Origin: Taishania sp.
GTDB taxonomy: Bacteria; Bacteroidota; Bacteroidia; Flavobacteriales_D; Crocinitomicaceae
Direction of reading: 5' to 3'
Length of the DNA stretch: 44,322 nt
Assembly (NCBI GenBank): GCA_030150045.1
Contig: JASLGM010000036.1
Location: 1 to 44,322, forward strand
Shown here piece after piece: positions 8,892 through 17,774 of the stretch (the stretch's first letter is position 1; every line of letters starts with the position of its first letter). A program made the position numbers and the translations under genes. The notes below the pieces were generated by a model that was given only the letters and a program-made list of their open reading frames with translations, was not told the origin of the DNA and searched no databases.

Positions 8892-10058
8892 CTAGTAAAC
8901 AAATGTTCCGTTTTCTGATTCGATAGTCAATTTCTTTCCTTCGTGCTTTTCAACGCGACCTACGATTTGTGCATCTACATTGAAAGACTTAGAAATAGCA
9001 ATAAGGTCATTTGCAACCGAAGCAGGACAATAGATTTCCATACGGTGTCCCATATTAAACACTTTGTACATTTCTTGCCAATCCGTTTTAGACTCCTCTT
9101 GAATCAACTTAAATAAAGGCGGTACAGGGAACAAGTTATCTTTGATGACGTGTACATTATCAACGAAGTGTAAAACTTTTGTTTGCGCACCACCAGAGCA
9201 ATGCACCATTCCATGAATATCCGCACGGTGATGATCTAAAATGGTCTTAATGATTGGCGCATACGTACGTGTTGGAGATAACACTAATTTCCCCGCGTCT
9301 AAAGGTGCTCCCTCTACACTATCCGTCAAATTTTTCGTTCCAACATAAGCCAAATCTTGAGGCACACTAGGATCAAACGTTTCTGGATATTTTTCAGCAA
9401 CCGCTTTAGAGAACACATCGTGACGTGCAGAAGTCAAACCATTACTTCCCATTCCACCGTTGTATTCTGTTTCATAGCTTGCTTGACCAAAAGAAGCCAA
9501 CCCAACGATTACATCCCCATCTTGAATGGTGTGATTTGAAACAACATCACTACGTTTCATGCGGCAAACAACTGTAGAATCTACAATAATAGTGCGCACG
9601 AGATCACCAACGTCAGCGGTTTCACCACCTGTTGAGAAAATTCCTATTCCTTGTTCACGTAATTGTTCCAACAATTCTTCTGTACCATTAATGATAGCAG
9701 AGATAACTTCACCTGGGACTAAGTTTTTATTACGACCAATGGTAGAAGAAAGCAAGATGTTATCAGTCGCTCCTACACAAAGCAAATCATCGATATTCAT
9801 GATTAAGGCATCTTGTGCAATCCCTTTCCACACAGAAACATCACCTGTTTCTTTCCAATAAGCATACGCCAAAGAAGATTTTGTTCCTGCTCCATCAGCG
9901 TGCATCACAATACAATATTCCTCGTCATTGGTTAAATGATCGGGAACAATTTTACAAAATGCTTGTGGGAACAATCCTTTGTCCACATTTTTAATTGCGT
10001 TGTGTACGTCTTCTTTTCCTGCGGAAACGCCTCTTAAATTGTATCTGATATCAGCCAT
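8892..10058 (-). CDS. purM: Phosphoribosylformylglycinamidine cyclo-ligase (AIR synthase)
   Basis: Catalyses ATP-dependent closure of FGAM to aminoimidazole ribotide in de novo purine synthesis. The 388-residue protein shows AIR-synthase hallmarks: VMHADGAGTKSSLAY near residue 51, IAQDALIMNIDDLLCVGA near residue 80, and IFSTGGETADVGD near residue 140. The form is the somewhat longer, divergent type usual in Bacteroidota. The start at 10058 lies about 17 bases after a good -7 box, so it may have its own promoter as well as read-through from the TPR gene 35 bp upstream. Confidence 0.9.
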   Translation of the reverse strand: MADIRYNLRGVSAGKEDVHNAIKNVDKGLFPQAFCKIVPDHLTNDEEYCIVMHADGAGTKSSLAYAYWKETGDVSVWKGIAQDALIMNIDDLLCVGATDNILLSSTIGRNKNLVPGEVISAIINGTEELLEQLREQGIGIFSTGGETADVGDLVRTIIVDSTVVCRMKRSDVVSNHTIQDGDVIVGLASFGQASYETEYNGGMGSNGLTSARHDVFSKAVAEKYPETFDPSVPQDLAYVGTKNLTDSVEGAPLDAGKLVLSPTRTYAPIIKTILDHHRADIHGMVHCSGGAQTKVLHFVDNVHVIKDNLFPVPPLFKLIQEESKTDWQEMYKVFNMGHRMEIYCPASVANDLIAISKSFNVDAQIVGRVEKHEGKKLTIESENGTFVY

Positions 10059-10074
10059 AATCTATAGTAAAGTG

Positions 10075-10105
10075 CAAATGTAACTTCTATTTTTTAATTC
10101 TCTAA
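10075..10105 (-). promoter_or_regulatory. Candidate purM promoter
   Basis: Minus-strand TACATTTG (10075-10082) matches TAnnTTTG. A TTA lies 20 bases upstream (10103-10105), one base off the TTG consensus for the -33 box. It overlaps the 3' end of the preceding TPR gene. Confidence 0.5.
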
Positions 10106-11938
10106 ATGGGTATCGCCTCGGAGTTGTCGAAAACGCAAGCGTGCGTCTGTCACATGAAGGGATCCTTTGTATTTAATCATCAATTCTTTAAAGCATTCTT
10201 GCGCTTGATCTGGCGCATTAAGTTGCTCCATTAAAACAATTCCTTTTTTATATAAAGCATCATCCGCTAAGATGTCCTCTCCATAATATTCCAGTACTTT
10301 ATCATAGAAACCGATGGCTTCTTGCCATTTCCCTTGCAATTCCATGGCATATCCTTTCTTCATGAGAATTTCATCTCCAAGACTGTGATAAGGAAAAACC
10401 TGAATGATGCTATCAAACAAAGCAAAGGCGGCAGTAAATTTCCGTTGTTCAATTAACAAATCTGCTTGAGCAAATTGATACATGGCTGTAAAATTTGAGT
10501 CCAATCCAAAATTATCTGTAATTAGAATACTCAATTCTATCGCATCGTTGGCTATCAATCTCGAGGTCCCTTGCTTTAGAACATCCAATTGCGATTGTGC
10601 ATAATTGAACTCTCCATCATAGTAAAAAATTCGGGCATTCTTAAATCGGGCTTCGTGCCCAATGGCTTCGTTTTTGAACGTTTTATCCACTTGCATATAC
10701 AACAGGGAAGCGCTCCAAATATCTCCTTTGAGAACCTGCACATCGCCTAAAAGCATTTTTACCTCCGCTTTTTGCTTTTCTGTCAAGCGCTCAAATGTCA
10801 AACTTTCTTCCAGTAAAGCAATGGCACGATCTGCATTGTCATTGTAATACGCTTCAATTTGTGCTAATTGCATCATTAAAGAAAGCGTACGATTACTTTT
10901 TCCTAAACGAGTGAGCGCACTTTCAAACTGGGCAATTGCTAAAGCAATATCTTTTGGAGAAACGCTACGTTTCAAGGTAATTTCTAAAAATTGTGTGTTC
11001 AACAATTGGCTTACAGCAGCATAGAAAAGACGGTTGTTTTCACCTAATTCAACAACATACTCAAACGCCTTCTTTGCCGTGGAATAATCTTTATTTTCCA
11101 ATGCTATTTCTCCAAGATCAAAAACGCGATTACCGTTAAGATTCATACGTTTGTCTAGCGTTTGTTCTTGTAAAAGCGCCATGCTAAAGGCTTTTGACTG
11201 AATAAAAAACCACGTTAACATTTCGGTAGACGTCATATCTCCGGGATTCGCTTTTACCTTTTTAAGTAATTCGGACTTCAATAACTCATAAGCTTCATTA
11301 TCGGTATCTTCAAAATCCACCATACGACTCAAATAGCTTTGTACAGAAGACTTATAACCTGGATTTACCTCTAACAAATCCAAATACTCTTGAATCATTT
11401 TACTGTTTTGCCCTGTAGCTCCATAGTAATCCGCGAACTGAAAGTTTAACGGATAGTTATTACCCATCGCTGTTCGCCCTTTTTTAAGAACCAGAAGGGA
11501 ATAATCGTTTTTATTGTATTTACGAAAAGCGTTATATGCATTGATATATGCTCCTGGTGTTCCATTGGCCATGTCGACCACTCCTTTGTAAACCCGTTCT
11601 GCTTTATTTTGTTCATTCCCCTGTTCGTAATACACACCCAATTGGAGATAGTGTTCTGGGTTATTGGTTGCAGATGCATGTCGGCGAAGAAGCTTTTCGA
11701 TTTCCTTATTCTCCCTCAAGGCATTTAAACAATCGAGATAGCGATTAAACAGATCGTCGGTTGGAGTCATTTTATATGCTTTCTCGTAGTAAGGGGCAGC
11801 CTTTTGAAATTCCCCCATATTGTAGTAGTGTTGCGCCAGTTGAAGATCGTCCAGTTCCTGGGCATGTACTTGAATAAAGCATAGCAGAAAGGCTATCAAA
11901 AGCCCTAAGGTAGTTTTCCCGTGTCGTAGTGTTTTCAT
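10094..11938 (-). CDS. Tetratricopeptide-repeat exported protein
   Basis: A 614-residue protein with a signal peptide (residues ~1-26, ending HAQ) followed by TPR-like helical pairs for most of its length. Recognisable repeats include AQHYYNMGEFQKAAPYYEKA near residue 34 and AIGFYDKVLEYYGEDILADD near 540. The closing repeat region resembles periplasmic YbgF/BamD-type TPR proteins, which act as assembly scaffolds. No enzymatic domain is visible. It starts 5 bp after the small lipoprotein gene, in a gene string with serS and purM. The specific partner is unknown. Confidence 0.8.
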   Translation of the reverse strand: MKTLRHGKTTLGLLIAFLLCFIQVHAQELDDLQLAQHYYNMGEFQKAAPYYEKAYKMTPTDDLFNRYLDCLNALRENKEIEKLLRRHASATNNPEHYLQLGVYYEQGNEQNKAERVYKGVVDMANGTPGAYINAYNAFRKYNKNDYSLLVLKKGRTAMGNNYPLNFQFADYYGATGQNSKMIQEYLDLLEVNPGYKSSVQSYLSRMVDFEDTDNEAYELLKSELLKKVKANPGDMTSTEMLTWFFIQSKAFSMALLQEQTLDKRMNLNGNRVFDLGEIALENKDYSTAKKAFEYVVELGENNRLFYAAVSQLLNTQFLEITLKRSVSPKDIALAIAQFESALTRLGKSNRTLSLMMQLAQIEAYYNDNADRAIALLEESLTFERLTEKQKAEVKMLLGDVQVLKGDIWSASLLYMQVDKTFKNEAIGHEARFKNARIFYYDGEFNYAQSQLDVLKQGTSRLIANDAIELSILITDNFGLDSNFTAMYQFAQADLLIEQRKFTAAFALFDSIIQVFPYHSLGDEILMKKGYAMELQGKWQEAIGFYDKVLEYYGEDILADDALYKKGIVLMEQLNAPDQAQECFKELMIKYKGSLHVTDARLRFRQLRGDTHLEN

Positions 11939-11943
11939 GGTTC

Positions 11944-12492
11944 TTAAGGAATAGCTTTCGGTTCGTGGCTCTCGATTTTTGCACCAAGACGGTTTGCTGT
12001 AGGAACCAATGATTCGCTCAACTGTTTGGCAGCAGTACTCAAGCTAACCAGTTCCTTTACCCTTTTCCGTTCGTCACCAATATAGGCATCATAACTTTGT
12101 CGGCTTCCCGCTTGTTCCACCACATCATGTTCCAAATTATGTAACTGTTCTAACAAGGGTAAATGTTGTTCCTCAACAAATGCTTTATTTTTAAGAATAA
12201 CTTCTACCTGATAAAGCATCCATTTACATGAATCTAGTAAATACGCGTCATCTTTGTGAATTTGCTTGCCTTCGAGTTCACGTGCGGTACGTGTGAGGTA
12301 GTTGGAAAAGAAAGCCTGGATGCCTTCCAGATCCTGCAAAGGTAGACCTTGCATTTGAGTGGTACTTGTTTCTACTTCCTTTCGAAGTTGTTGAATCTCT
12401 TGCAACTGTCTTTTTTTATGAAAATCAGAGCAAGAAGAAGCCACAAAAAGCAAAGTGGAAAAAAACAGATATGTAAAACCGTTCACTTTCAA
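11944..12492 (-). CDS. Small putative lipoprotein, helical
   Basis: A 182-residue protein of unknown function. The N-terminus (FFSTLLFVASSCSDF) is a lipoprotein signal with the lipobox cysteine near residue 21, so it is probably anchored in an envelope membrane. The remainder is charged and mostly helical, with a possible coiled coil (residues ~25-45, LQEIQQLRKEVET). No family is recognised. It sits 33 bp after serS and 5 bp before the TPR gene, suggesting the two envelope proteins work together. Confidence 0.7.
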   Translation of the reverse strand: MKVNGFTYLFFSTLLFVASSCSDFHKKRQLQEIQQLRKEVETSTTQMQGLPLQDLEGIQAFFSNYLTRTARELEGKQIHKDDAYLLDSCKWMLYQVEVILKNKAFVEEQHLPLLEQLHNLEHDVVEQAGSRQSYDAYIGDERKRVKELVSLSTAAKQLSESLVPTANRLGAKIESHEPKAIP

Positions 12493-12525
12493 GTATTCCT
12501 TTTTTGTGGCTTCGAGCCGGTTAAA

Positions 12526-13797
12526 TTATTTGATTTCCGTGAAACTCAAGAATGGGTGTAAGCATTCTGGAACACGGATATGATCTTCCTCTTGGTGATT
12601 TTCTAATAATGCTGCTAAAATGCGTGGCAACGCCAAAGCAGAACCATTCAAGGTATGTGCCAACACCGTTTTGTTCTCTGCATTTTTGTAACGCAATTTC
12701 AAACGGTTTGATTGGAAAGTATCAAAACGAGAAACAGAAGAAACCTCTAACCAACGTTCTTGTGCAGCAGACCACACTTCGAAATCATAAGTCATGGCTG
12801 AAGCAAATCCTGTATCCCCTCCACAAAGGCGTAAAATACGATACTCCAATCCTAATTTCTCCAACAATCCTTTGATGTGCTCTTTCATTTCCTCCAAAGC
12901 CGCTGCAGAGTTTTTCGGATTTTCAATGCGCACAATCTCCACTTTATCGAATTGGTGCAAACGGTTCAATCCGCGTACATCCTTTCCGTAAGAACCTGCT
13001 TCACGACGGAAACAAGGTGTATATCCTGTTAATTTGATCGAAAAATCGTCTGTAGGAAGAACGACATCTCTATAAATGTTTGTCAACGGCACTTCGGCTG
13101 TTGGAATCAAGTACAAATCGTCTTCTTGAATGTAATACATCTGTCCTTCTTTGTCTGGCAACTGTCCCGTACCAAAACCTGATGCTTCATTCACTACGTG
13201 TGGTGCAATGAATTCTTCGTAACCTGCCAATTCAGCTTCACGCAAAAAGAAGTTAATCAACGCACGTTGCATCTTCGCTCCCTTACCTCTATAGAATGGG
13301 AATCCCGCACCGGTCACTTTTACGCCCAATTCGAAATCTATCAGCTCGTACTTTTTCGCCAAATCCCAATGAGGAAGTGGAGCAAAAGTGTACGCTCTAC
13401 GTGTTCCGTGTTCGTAAACTGTTTCGTTGTCTTTTTCATCGCGTCCTTGCTTCACCAATTCGTTTGGAACGTTAGGCAATTGGTACATCAATTGTTGAAT
13501 TTGCTCCTCCAACGTTTGTACTTCCGCTTTAAGATCGGTTTCTTTTTGCTTTAACACCGCAACTTCTGCCTTCATCGACTCTGCTTCCGACTTCTTACCT
13601 TCTTTCATAAATGAACCGATGGACTTTGCTGCTGCATTCATTTCAGCTAAAATGCTGTCTAGATCTGCTTTTTGCTTACGCCATGTTTCATCTTTAGCGA
13701 TGATTTCTGTAAGAATTGGAGCGGCATCAAAGTGACGTTTTTTTAAACCTTCGATAATCGCTTCCTTTTCCGTACGGATTCGAGTGATTTCTAACAT
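12526..13797 (-). CDS. serS: Serine--tRNA ligase
   Basis: Charges tRNA-Ser (and tRNA-Sec where present) with serine. The 423-residue length is normal. Residues ~1-105 form the long antiparallel coiled-coil arm that grips the tRNA variable arm (EEQIQQLMYQLPNVPN at its end). The class II catalytic core follows, with LIPTAEVPLTN (motif 1/2 region), TPCFRREAGSYGKDVRGL (motif 2) and NGSALALPRILAALLENHQ (motif 3). It is the first gene of a leftward string leading through the lipoprotein and TPR genes to purM. Confidence 0.96.
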   Translation of the reverse strand: MLEITRIRTEKEAIIEGLKKRHFDAAPILTEIIAKDETWRKQKADLDSILAEMNAAAKSIGSFMKEGKKSEAESMKAEVAVLKQKETDLKAEVQTLEEQIQQLMYQLPNVPNELVKQGRDEKDNETVYEHGTRRAYTFAPLPHWDLAKKYELIDFELGVKVTGAGFPFYRGKGAKMQRALINFFLREAELAGYEEFIAPHVVNEASGFGTGQLPDKEGQMYYIQEDDLYLIPTAEVPLTNIYRDVVLPTDDFSIKLTGYTPCFRREAGSYGKDVRGLNRLHQFDKVEIVRIENPKNSAAALEEMKEHIKGLLEKLGLEYRILRLCGGDTGFASAMTYDFEVWSAAQERWLEVSSVSRFDTFQSNRLKLRYKNAENKTVLAHTLNGSALALPRILAALLENHQEEDHIRVPECLHPFLSFTEIK

Positions 13798-14087
13798 TGT
13801 ATTTTGAATTAATAAAAAGCGAATTTAGATAATAATTACCACATTTTAGTTGATGAACAGCCGATAATCGTGTAAGAAAACGTGCTTTTTAAGATTTTGT
13901 AACGTTAGACCGGTTCACTTTTTCAAAAAACCGTCCTGATTTCTTAAAAAGAAGCCATTCATTTACCAACATACTGCAACCGTTTACAACAGCTTAACGA
14001 ACCTACACAATCCGCATAACAAGAAGAAAATCAAGTAACATAGACAAACATAAGTGCTGTTAATTTTAGGCACATGCTTTCCTTTTT
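13798..14087. other. Intergenic region between serS and the OmpA gene
   Basis: No coding frame or structured RNA stands out. It should contain the serS promoter; a one-mismatch -7 box (minus-strand TAAATTCG) lies just upstream of serS but has no supporting -33 box. Confidence 0.35.
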
Positions 14088-14119
14088 TTGCTTTCTATTT
14101 GCATTTTTATTTACATTTG
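14088..14119 (+). promoter_or_regulatory. Promoter of the OmpA-family gene
   Basis: TTG (14088-14090), a 21-base spacer and TACATTTG (14112-14119) match the Bacteroidota TTG / TAnnTTTG architecture. Transcription would start about 15-20 bases before the ATG at 14143. This supports that start over the longer open frame from 14074, which would begin upstream of the promoter. Confidence 0.65.
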
Positions 14120-14142
14120 ACCTGATAAATAAACTTTTACAC

Positions 14143-16656
14143 ATGAAAAAAAGACTACTACTCCTTTCTGGGCTTGTAGCTTTGACCACCAATTATTCAC
14201 TATTTGCACAAAATTATTTGGGAGTACATTCCAGTAATTACGCTGGGGTGATGGGGTTAAACTTACAACCCGCAAGCTTTGTCGACGGTCGCTTTGTCGT
14301 AGATGTAAATCTCGTAAGCGTCAGCGCAAACGTATGGAACAACGCCATGGCTTTTGACACCAAAGGCATGCCTGGATGGTGGGCCTATTCCTTCCAAAAA
14401 AATACAGGATGGATGTCACCTGACTCCACGTTTCAAGACAGACATGTAAAAGACCTATACAAAGTAGGCCAAAAGAAAACGCTTGGTGCTTATCAAAACA
14501 TGCAAATTGATGTTTTGAACTTTGCGTTTCACATTACACCAAAAATCGCATTGGGATTTGGTTTAAAAGGCAGAATGGTCTCTAACGTAGATGACGCTAC
14601 ACCAGAATTGGTAAAGCTAATGTCTCATGGTTTAGATTATTCTTCTTTATGGAACAACAATTTCAATAACCAAAACTTAAACGTTTCTTCGTTGGCGTGG
14701 AAGGAGTACTTCTTCAACTACGGACAAGTGGTGATGGACAAAGACAGACATTTCTTGAAAGCTGGAGCGACTTTTAAGCTAACACAAGGAATGGGATCGG
14801 CGTACATGTATTCTAAAAACATGTCTTACGGACTTTCTGACAAAGACCATTCTTACCACTTACAAGGTGATTTCAACTATGGTTATTCCGACAACCTGAA
14901 CGATTTTGAAGGCATGGATTTCAAGAAATTACTTCTTGGCTCCGCTTCAAAAGCAGGATTCGGTTTGGATCTAGGTGTCGTGTACGAATTCCGACCAAAA
15001 TACCAAGATTACAAATACGAAATGGACGGAAAGAAAAACCTTTGGCGTAAAGATCAAGAAAAATACCTGGCACGCGTAGGTCTTTCGGTATTAGACATCG
15101 GGAGCTTACGCTTTACAAAAGGTGGATTGAGCCGCGATTTCTCTGTAAACTCCAATAGTCCATTCGACTTACGTGTATTTAAAGACGTAAAAGGATTCAA
15201 AGATTTTGACAACGCCATTGACAGTCTCGTTATGACAAGTCCAGATTGGAACGACAACGAAGACGTGGGACAAACCTACCGTCACACCCTTCCGACAGCC
15301 ATCAGTATTCAAGGGGATTTCAAAATCTGGAAAGATTTCTACGTGAACGTAACCGGTTTGTTCAACCTTATTTCTAAACGAAACGAAGACCGTGTGCGCG
15401 TAGCCAACACCATTTCCATTACACCAAGCTATGACTTTAAATGGTTTGGACTTCACATTCCAATGTCTTACAACGACTTCCAAGGATTCCGTGCGGGATT
15501 AGGTGCGCGTTTAGGACCGATTACAGCAGGATTTGTAGATTGGGGATCCATGGTAGCAAAAGGAAAAGTACGCGGAACAGGTTTCTACCTTGGACTACGT
15601 GTTCCTGTGTTGTACGGAAGACCAAAAGACAGAGACGGCGACAAAGTTTCCGACAAAATGGACGACTGTCCAGATTCACCAGGTGTATGGGCATTTAGAG
15701 GTTGTCCAGACAGAGACGGAGACGGTGTACAAGACAAAGACGACGAATGTCCAGACACACCAGGATTACCTCAATTCAAAGGGTGCCCGGATACAGATGG
15801 CGATGGCATTCCAGATAAAGACGACGCATGTCCAAACGAAGCAGGATCAGCAGCACTTAAAGGGTGTCCAGATAGAGATGGCGACGGCATTGCAGACAAA
15901 GATGATGCATGTCCAGACGAAGCAGGATTACCAGAATTTAACGGATGTCCAGATACTGACGGAGACGGAATTCCAGATAAAGATGACAAATGCCCTACAT
16001 TGGCAGGACCAGCTTCTTCAAACGGATGCCCAGACACAGATGGAGACGGTATATTTGATGACGTAGACCAATGTCCAGACGTAGCAGGACCAGCGGAAAA
16101 CAACGGTTGCCCTTGGCCAGATACAGACGGTGACGGCGTATTGGATAAAGACGACAAATGTCCAAACACACCAGGACCAGCTTCTAACAAAGGTTGTCCT
16201 TACGACGACTTAGACGGTGACGGCGTGCCAGATAAAGACGACGATTGTCCAAATACTCCTGGACCTGCATCTAACAGAGGTTGCCCAGAGATTGATCAAG
16301 AAGTGAAGGAAATCCTTCAAACTGCATTTGACGATTTAGAATTTGAAACAGGTAAAGACATCATCAAAGACGCGTCAAAACCTTCATTGGATAAATTGGC
16401 AGAAGTTATGTTGAAACGTCAAGATTGGAAACTACAAATTGCAGGACACACCGACAACGTTGGGAAACCGCAATCGAACTTGTTGCTTTCTAGAAAACGT
16501 GCAGAAGCAGTGAAAAACTACTTGACAGCGAAAGGAATCGACGAGAAACGTTTCAGCGTATTGTACTTTGGACAAACCAAACCGATTGCTCCAAACACAA
16601 CACCAGAAGGACGTCAGAAAAATAGACGTGTGGAGATGACCGTTATTTTCGAATAA
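14143..16656 (+). CDS. OmpA-family outer-membrane protein with DUF5723 and thrombospondin type 3 repeats
   Basis: An 837-residue outer-membrane protein. The signal peptide (MKKRLLLLSGLVALTT...FAQ) sets the start at 14143. Residues ~25-490 match the DUF5723 barrel-like region found in Bacteroidota OmpA proteins. Residues ~495-716 carry eight thrombospondin type 3 repeats built on DxDGDGxxDxxDxCP...GCP, which bind calcium and act as a rigid linker. The last ~110 residues are an OmpA C-terminal domain (AGHTDNVG, LSRKRAEAVKNYL, GRQKNRRVEM), which anchors to peptidoglycan. It likely links the outer membrane to the cell wall. It is monocistronic, with its own promoter and a strong terminator. Confidence 0.88.
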   Translation: MKKRLLLLSGLVALTTNYSLFAQNYLGVHSSNYAGVMGLNLQPASFVDGRFVVDVNLVSVSANVWNNAMAFDTKGMPGWWAYSFQKNTGWMSPDSTFQDRHVKDLYKVGQKKTLGAYQNMQIDVLNFAFHITPKIALGFGLKGRMVSNVDDATPELVKLMSHGLDYSSLWNNNFNNQNLNVSSLAWKEYFFNYGQVVMDKDRHFLKAGATFKLTQGMGSAYMYSKNMSYGLSDKDHSYHLQGDFNYGYSDNLNDFEGMDFKKLLLGSASKAGFGLDLGVVYEFRPKYQDYKYEMDGKKNLWRKDQEKYLARVGLSVLDIGSLRFTKGGLSRDFSVNSNSPFDLRVFKDVKGFKDFDNAIDSLVMTSPDWNDNEDVGQTYRHTLPTAISIQGDFKIWKDFYVNVTGLFNLISKRNEDRVRVANTISITPSYDFKWFGLHIPMSYNDFQGFRAGLGARLGPITAGFVDWGSMVAKGKVRGTGFYLGLRVPVLYGRPKDRDGDKVSDKMDDCPDSPGVWAFRGCPDRDGDGVQDKDDECPDTPGLPQFKGCPDTDGDGIPDKDDACPNEAGSAALKGCPDRDGDGIADKDDACPDEAGLPEFNGCPDTDGDGIPDKDDKCPTLAGPASSNGCPDTDGDGIFDDVDQCPDVAGPAENNGCPWPDTDGDGVLDKDDKCPNTPGPASNKGCPYDDLDGDGVPDKDDDCPNTPGPASNRGCPEIDQEVKEILQTAFDDLEFETGKDIIKDASKPSLDKLAEVMLKRQDWKLQIAGHTDNVGKPQSNLLLSRKRAEAVKNYLTAKGIDEKRFSVLYFGQTKPIAPNTTPEGRQKNRRVEMTVIFE

Positions 16657-16676
16657 CCCCAATCCACCACCCACTC

Positions 16677-16710
16677 AAAGGGACAGCCATTGCGGTTGTC
16701 CCTTTTTTTT
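16677..16710 (+). terminator. Terminator of the OmpA gene
   Basis: The stem AAAGGGACAGCC/GGTTGTCCCTTT (one G-T pair) with loop ATTGC is followed by a run of eight T residues, about 20 bases after the stop codon. Confidence 0.85.
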
Positions 16711-16742
16711 CACCCAAAAGCCAAAGAAAAAATTAAAAAACA

Positions 16743-16839
16743 GGGCGTTACCCCAAAGATAAACTTAGGGGTCGGGCTATCCATTCCAAGTTTGCGAACG
16801 AAAACCGTCCGCAAAGCTTTCCATTCGTATCCCTAACGC
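16743..16839 (-). repeat. Structured intergenic repeat, copy B
   Basis: On the minus strand it starts GCGTTAGGGATACG and ends GGGGTAACGCCC. First arm: AAGCTTTGCGGAC...GTTCGCAAACTT. Second arm: ACCCCTAAG...CTTTGGGGT, about 9 bp with one mismatch. Its 5' boundary abuts the first 32-bp direct repeat that brackets the HipA-like module. Confidence 0.75.
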
Positions 16840-16870
16840 AAAAAACCACAGCAAGAAATTCATTCTTTTT
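16839..16870 (+). repeat. 32-bp direct repeat, left copy
   Basis: Identical over 32 bases to 18659-18690, beginning CAAAAAACCACAGCAAG. The two copies are 1820 bp apart and enclose only the HipA-like/DUF3037-like pair and its terminator. Confidence 0.9.
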
Positions 16871-16949
16871 ATTACAGAAGACTGGCTGAAAATCAAAACA
16901 TTCACTATATTTAAAATATTCGCTTAGAGACCATTAACCTACAAAACCA

Positions 16950-17774
16950 ATGAAAACAATCCACTCAATTGAAAAAATGCATCATATCTATAAAACAAAT
17001 GGTAGCTCCCCGATATTAATCACTTGCAATGATTTGAATGAGTGGATTTGTAAATATGATAAATTTCCGAAATATTTATTCAACGAGCTTATCGCCTCAC
17101 AATTTGCAGTAATATTTGGAATTAACATACCTGAAACAGCATTCATCAAAGTGAAACCAGAACATATTGACACCGTTAACCATCCCAATTTACAATTAAA
17201 TTGGTTTGAAAAAGACTGCTTTGGTTCCAAACACCTTGATAACACAATTGAAATAGGCAATTCAACAATGGCAATGTTTAATGAAGCGTCCTTTAAATCC
17301 AATATTGTAAATAAAGATGATTTTTTAAAAATTGCGTTATTCGATATTTGGATGGCAAACGAAGATCGAAACCATAATAATTTCAACATGTTACTCCACA
17401 CAACTCCTGCAAAGTCCTATTTGTTTTACGTCATCGATCATGTGAATATATTTAATAGCAATTTTTTGGATTACGATATTTCACTTTTAACGGAGGATGA
17501 TTCCATAATTAAAACAGATTTAGCAAGAATATTGTTTCGTAAAGACAAGAATTTAACATCTATTATCCATAACCTGATAAAAAACTTCTACCTTTATACA
17601 AAAGAATGCGAAAACAAATTAGATGAAATATTAAGCCTAGTTCCAACATCTTGGAACATTGACCTTAAACATATTAGAGAACGAATCATTGAAGATCTAT
17701 TTACAGATAAATGGAAACAGCAATGCGAAACTAATTTTAGAACACTTGTGCAATCTTTTATCATCAATTCATGA
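16950..17774 (+). CDS. HipA-like kinase (HipA_2 family), 274 aa
   Basis: Resembles the short HipA-like kinase family (HipA_2) rather than full-length HipA. The N-terminal part (residues ~14-60: GSSPILITCNDLNEW, KYLFNELIASQFA, FGINIPETAFIKV) corresponds to the ATP-binding half. The motif FDIWMANEDRNHNNFNM near residue 131 fits the HipA catalytic loop, and YVIDHVNIF near residue 158 fits the metal-binding site. It probably phosphorylates a protein; the target is unknown. The stop overlaps the next start by 4 bp (ATGA), so translation is coupled. No HipB-like DNA-binding protein is present. It is AT-rich compared with neighbours and lies between direct repeats, suggesting acquisition. Confidence 0.72.
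   Translation: MKTIHSIEKMHHIYKTNGSSPILITCNDLNEWICKYDKFPKYLFNELIASQFAVIFGINIPETAFIKVKPEHIDTVNHPNLQLNWFEKDCFGSKHLDNTIEIGNSTMAMFNEASFKSNIVNKDDFLKIALFDIWMANEDRNHNNFNMLLHTTPAKSYLFYVIDHVNIFNSNFLDYDISLLTEDDSIIKTDLARILFRKDKNLTSIIHNLIKNFYLYTKECENKLDEILSLVPTSWNIDLKHIRERIIEDLFTDKWKQQCETNFRTLVQSFIINS

Noticed and set aside
14074..14142. Upstream ATG that would extend the OmpA protein by 23 residues
   Set aside because: The extension would begin upstream of the promoter and would bury a normal signal peptide that starts at 14143.
15771..16190. A 139-codon open frame on the strand opposite the OmpA gene
   Set aside because: It lies over the thrombospondin repeats and its product is a serine/proline-rich echo of their 27-codon periodicity (GHPL, SLSGMPSPS repeats). 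It has no start signals of its own.
15627..16290. Regular short repeats that might be a CRISPR array
   Set aside because: The repeats are in frame and encode calcium-binding DxDGDG motifs; no spacers, leader or cas genes are present.
16902..16949. Promoter for the HipA-like module at TATATTTA (16906-16913)
   Set aside because: The final G of the -7 consensus is missing and there is no -33 box at the right distance, so it is not listed as a feature.
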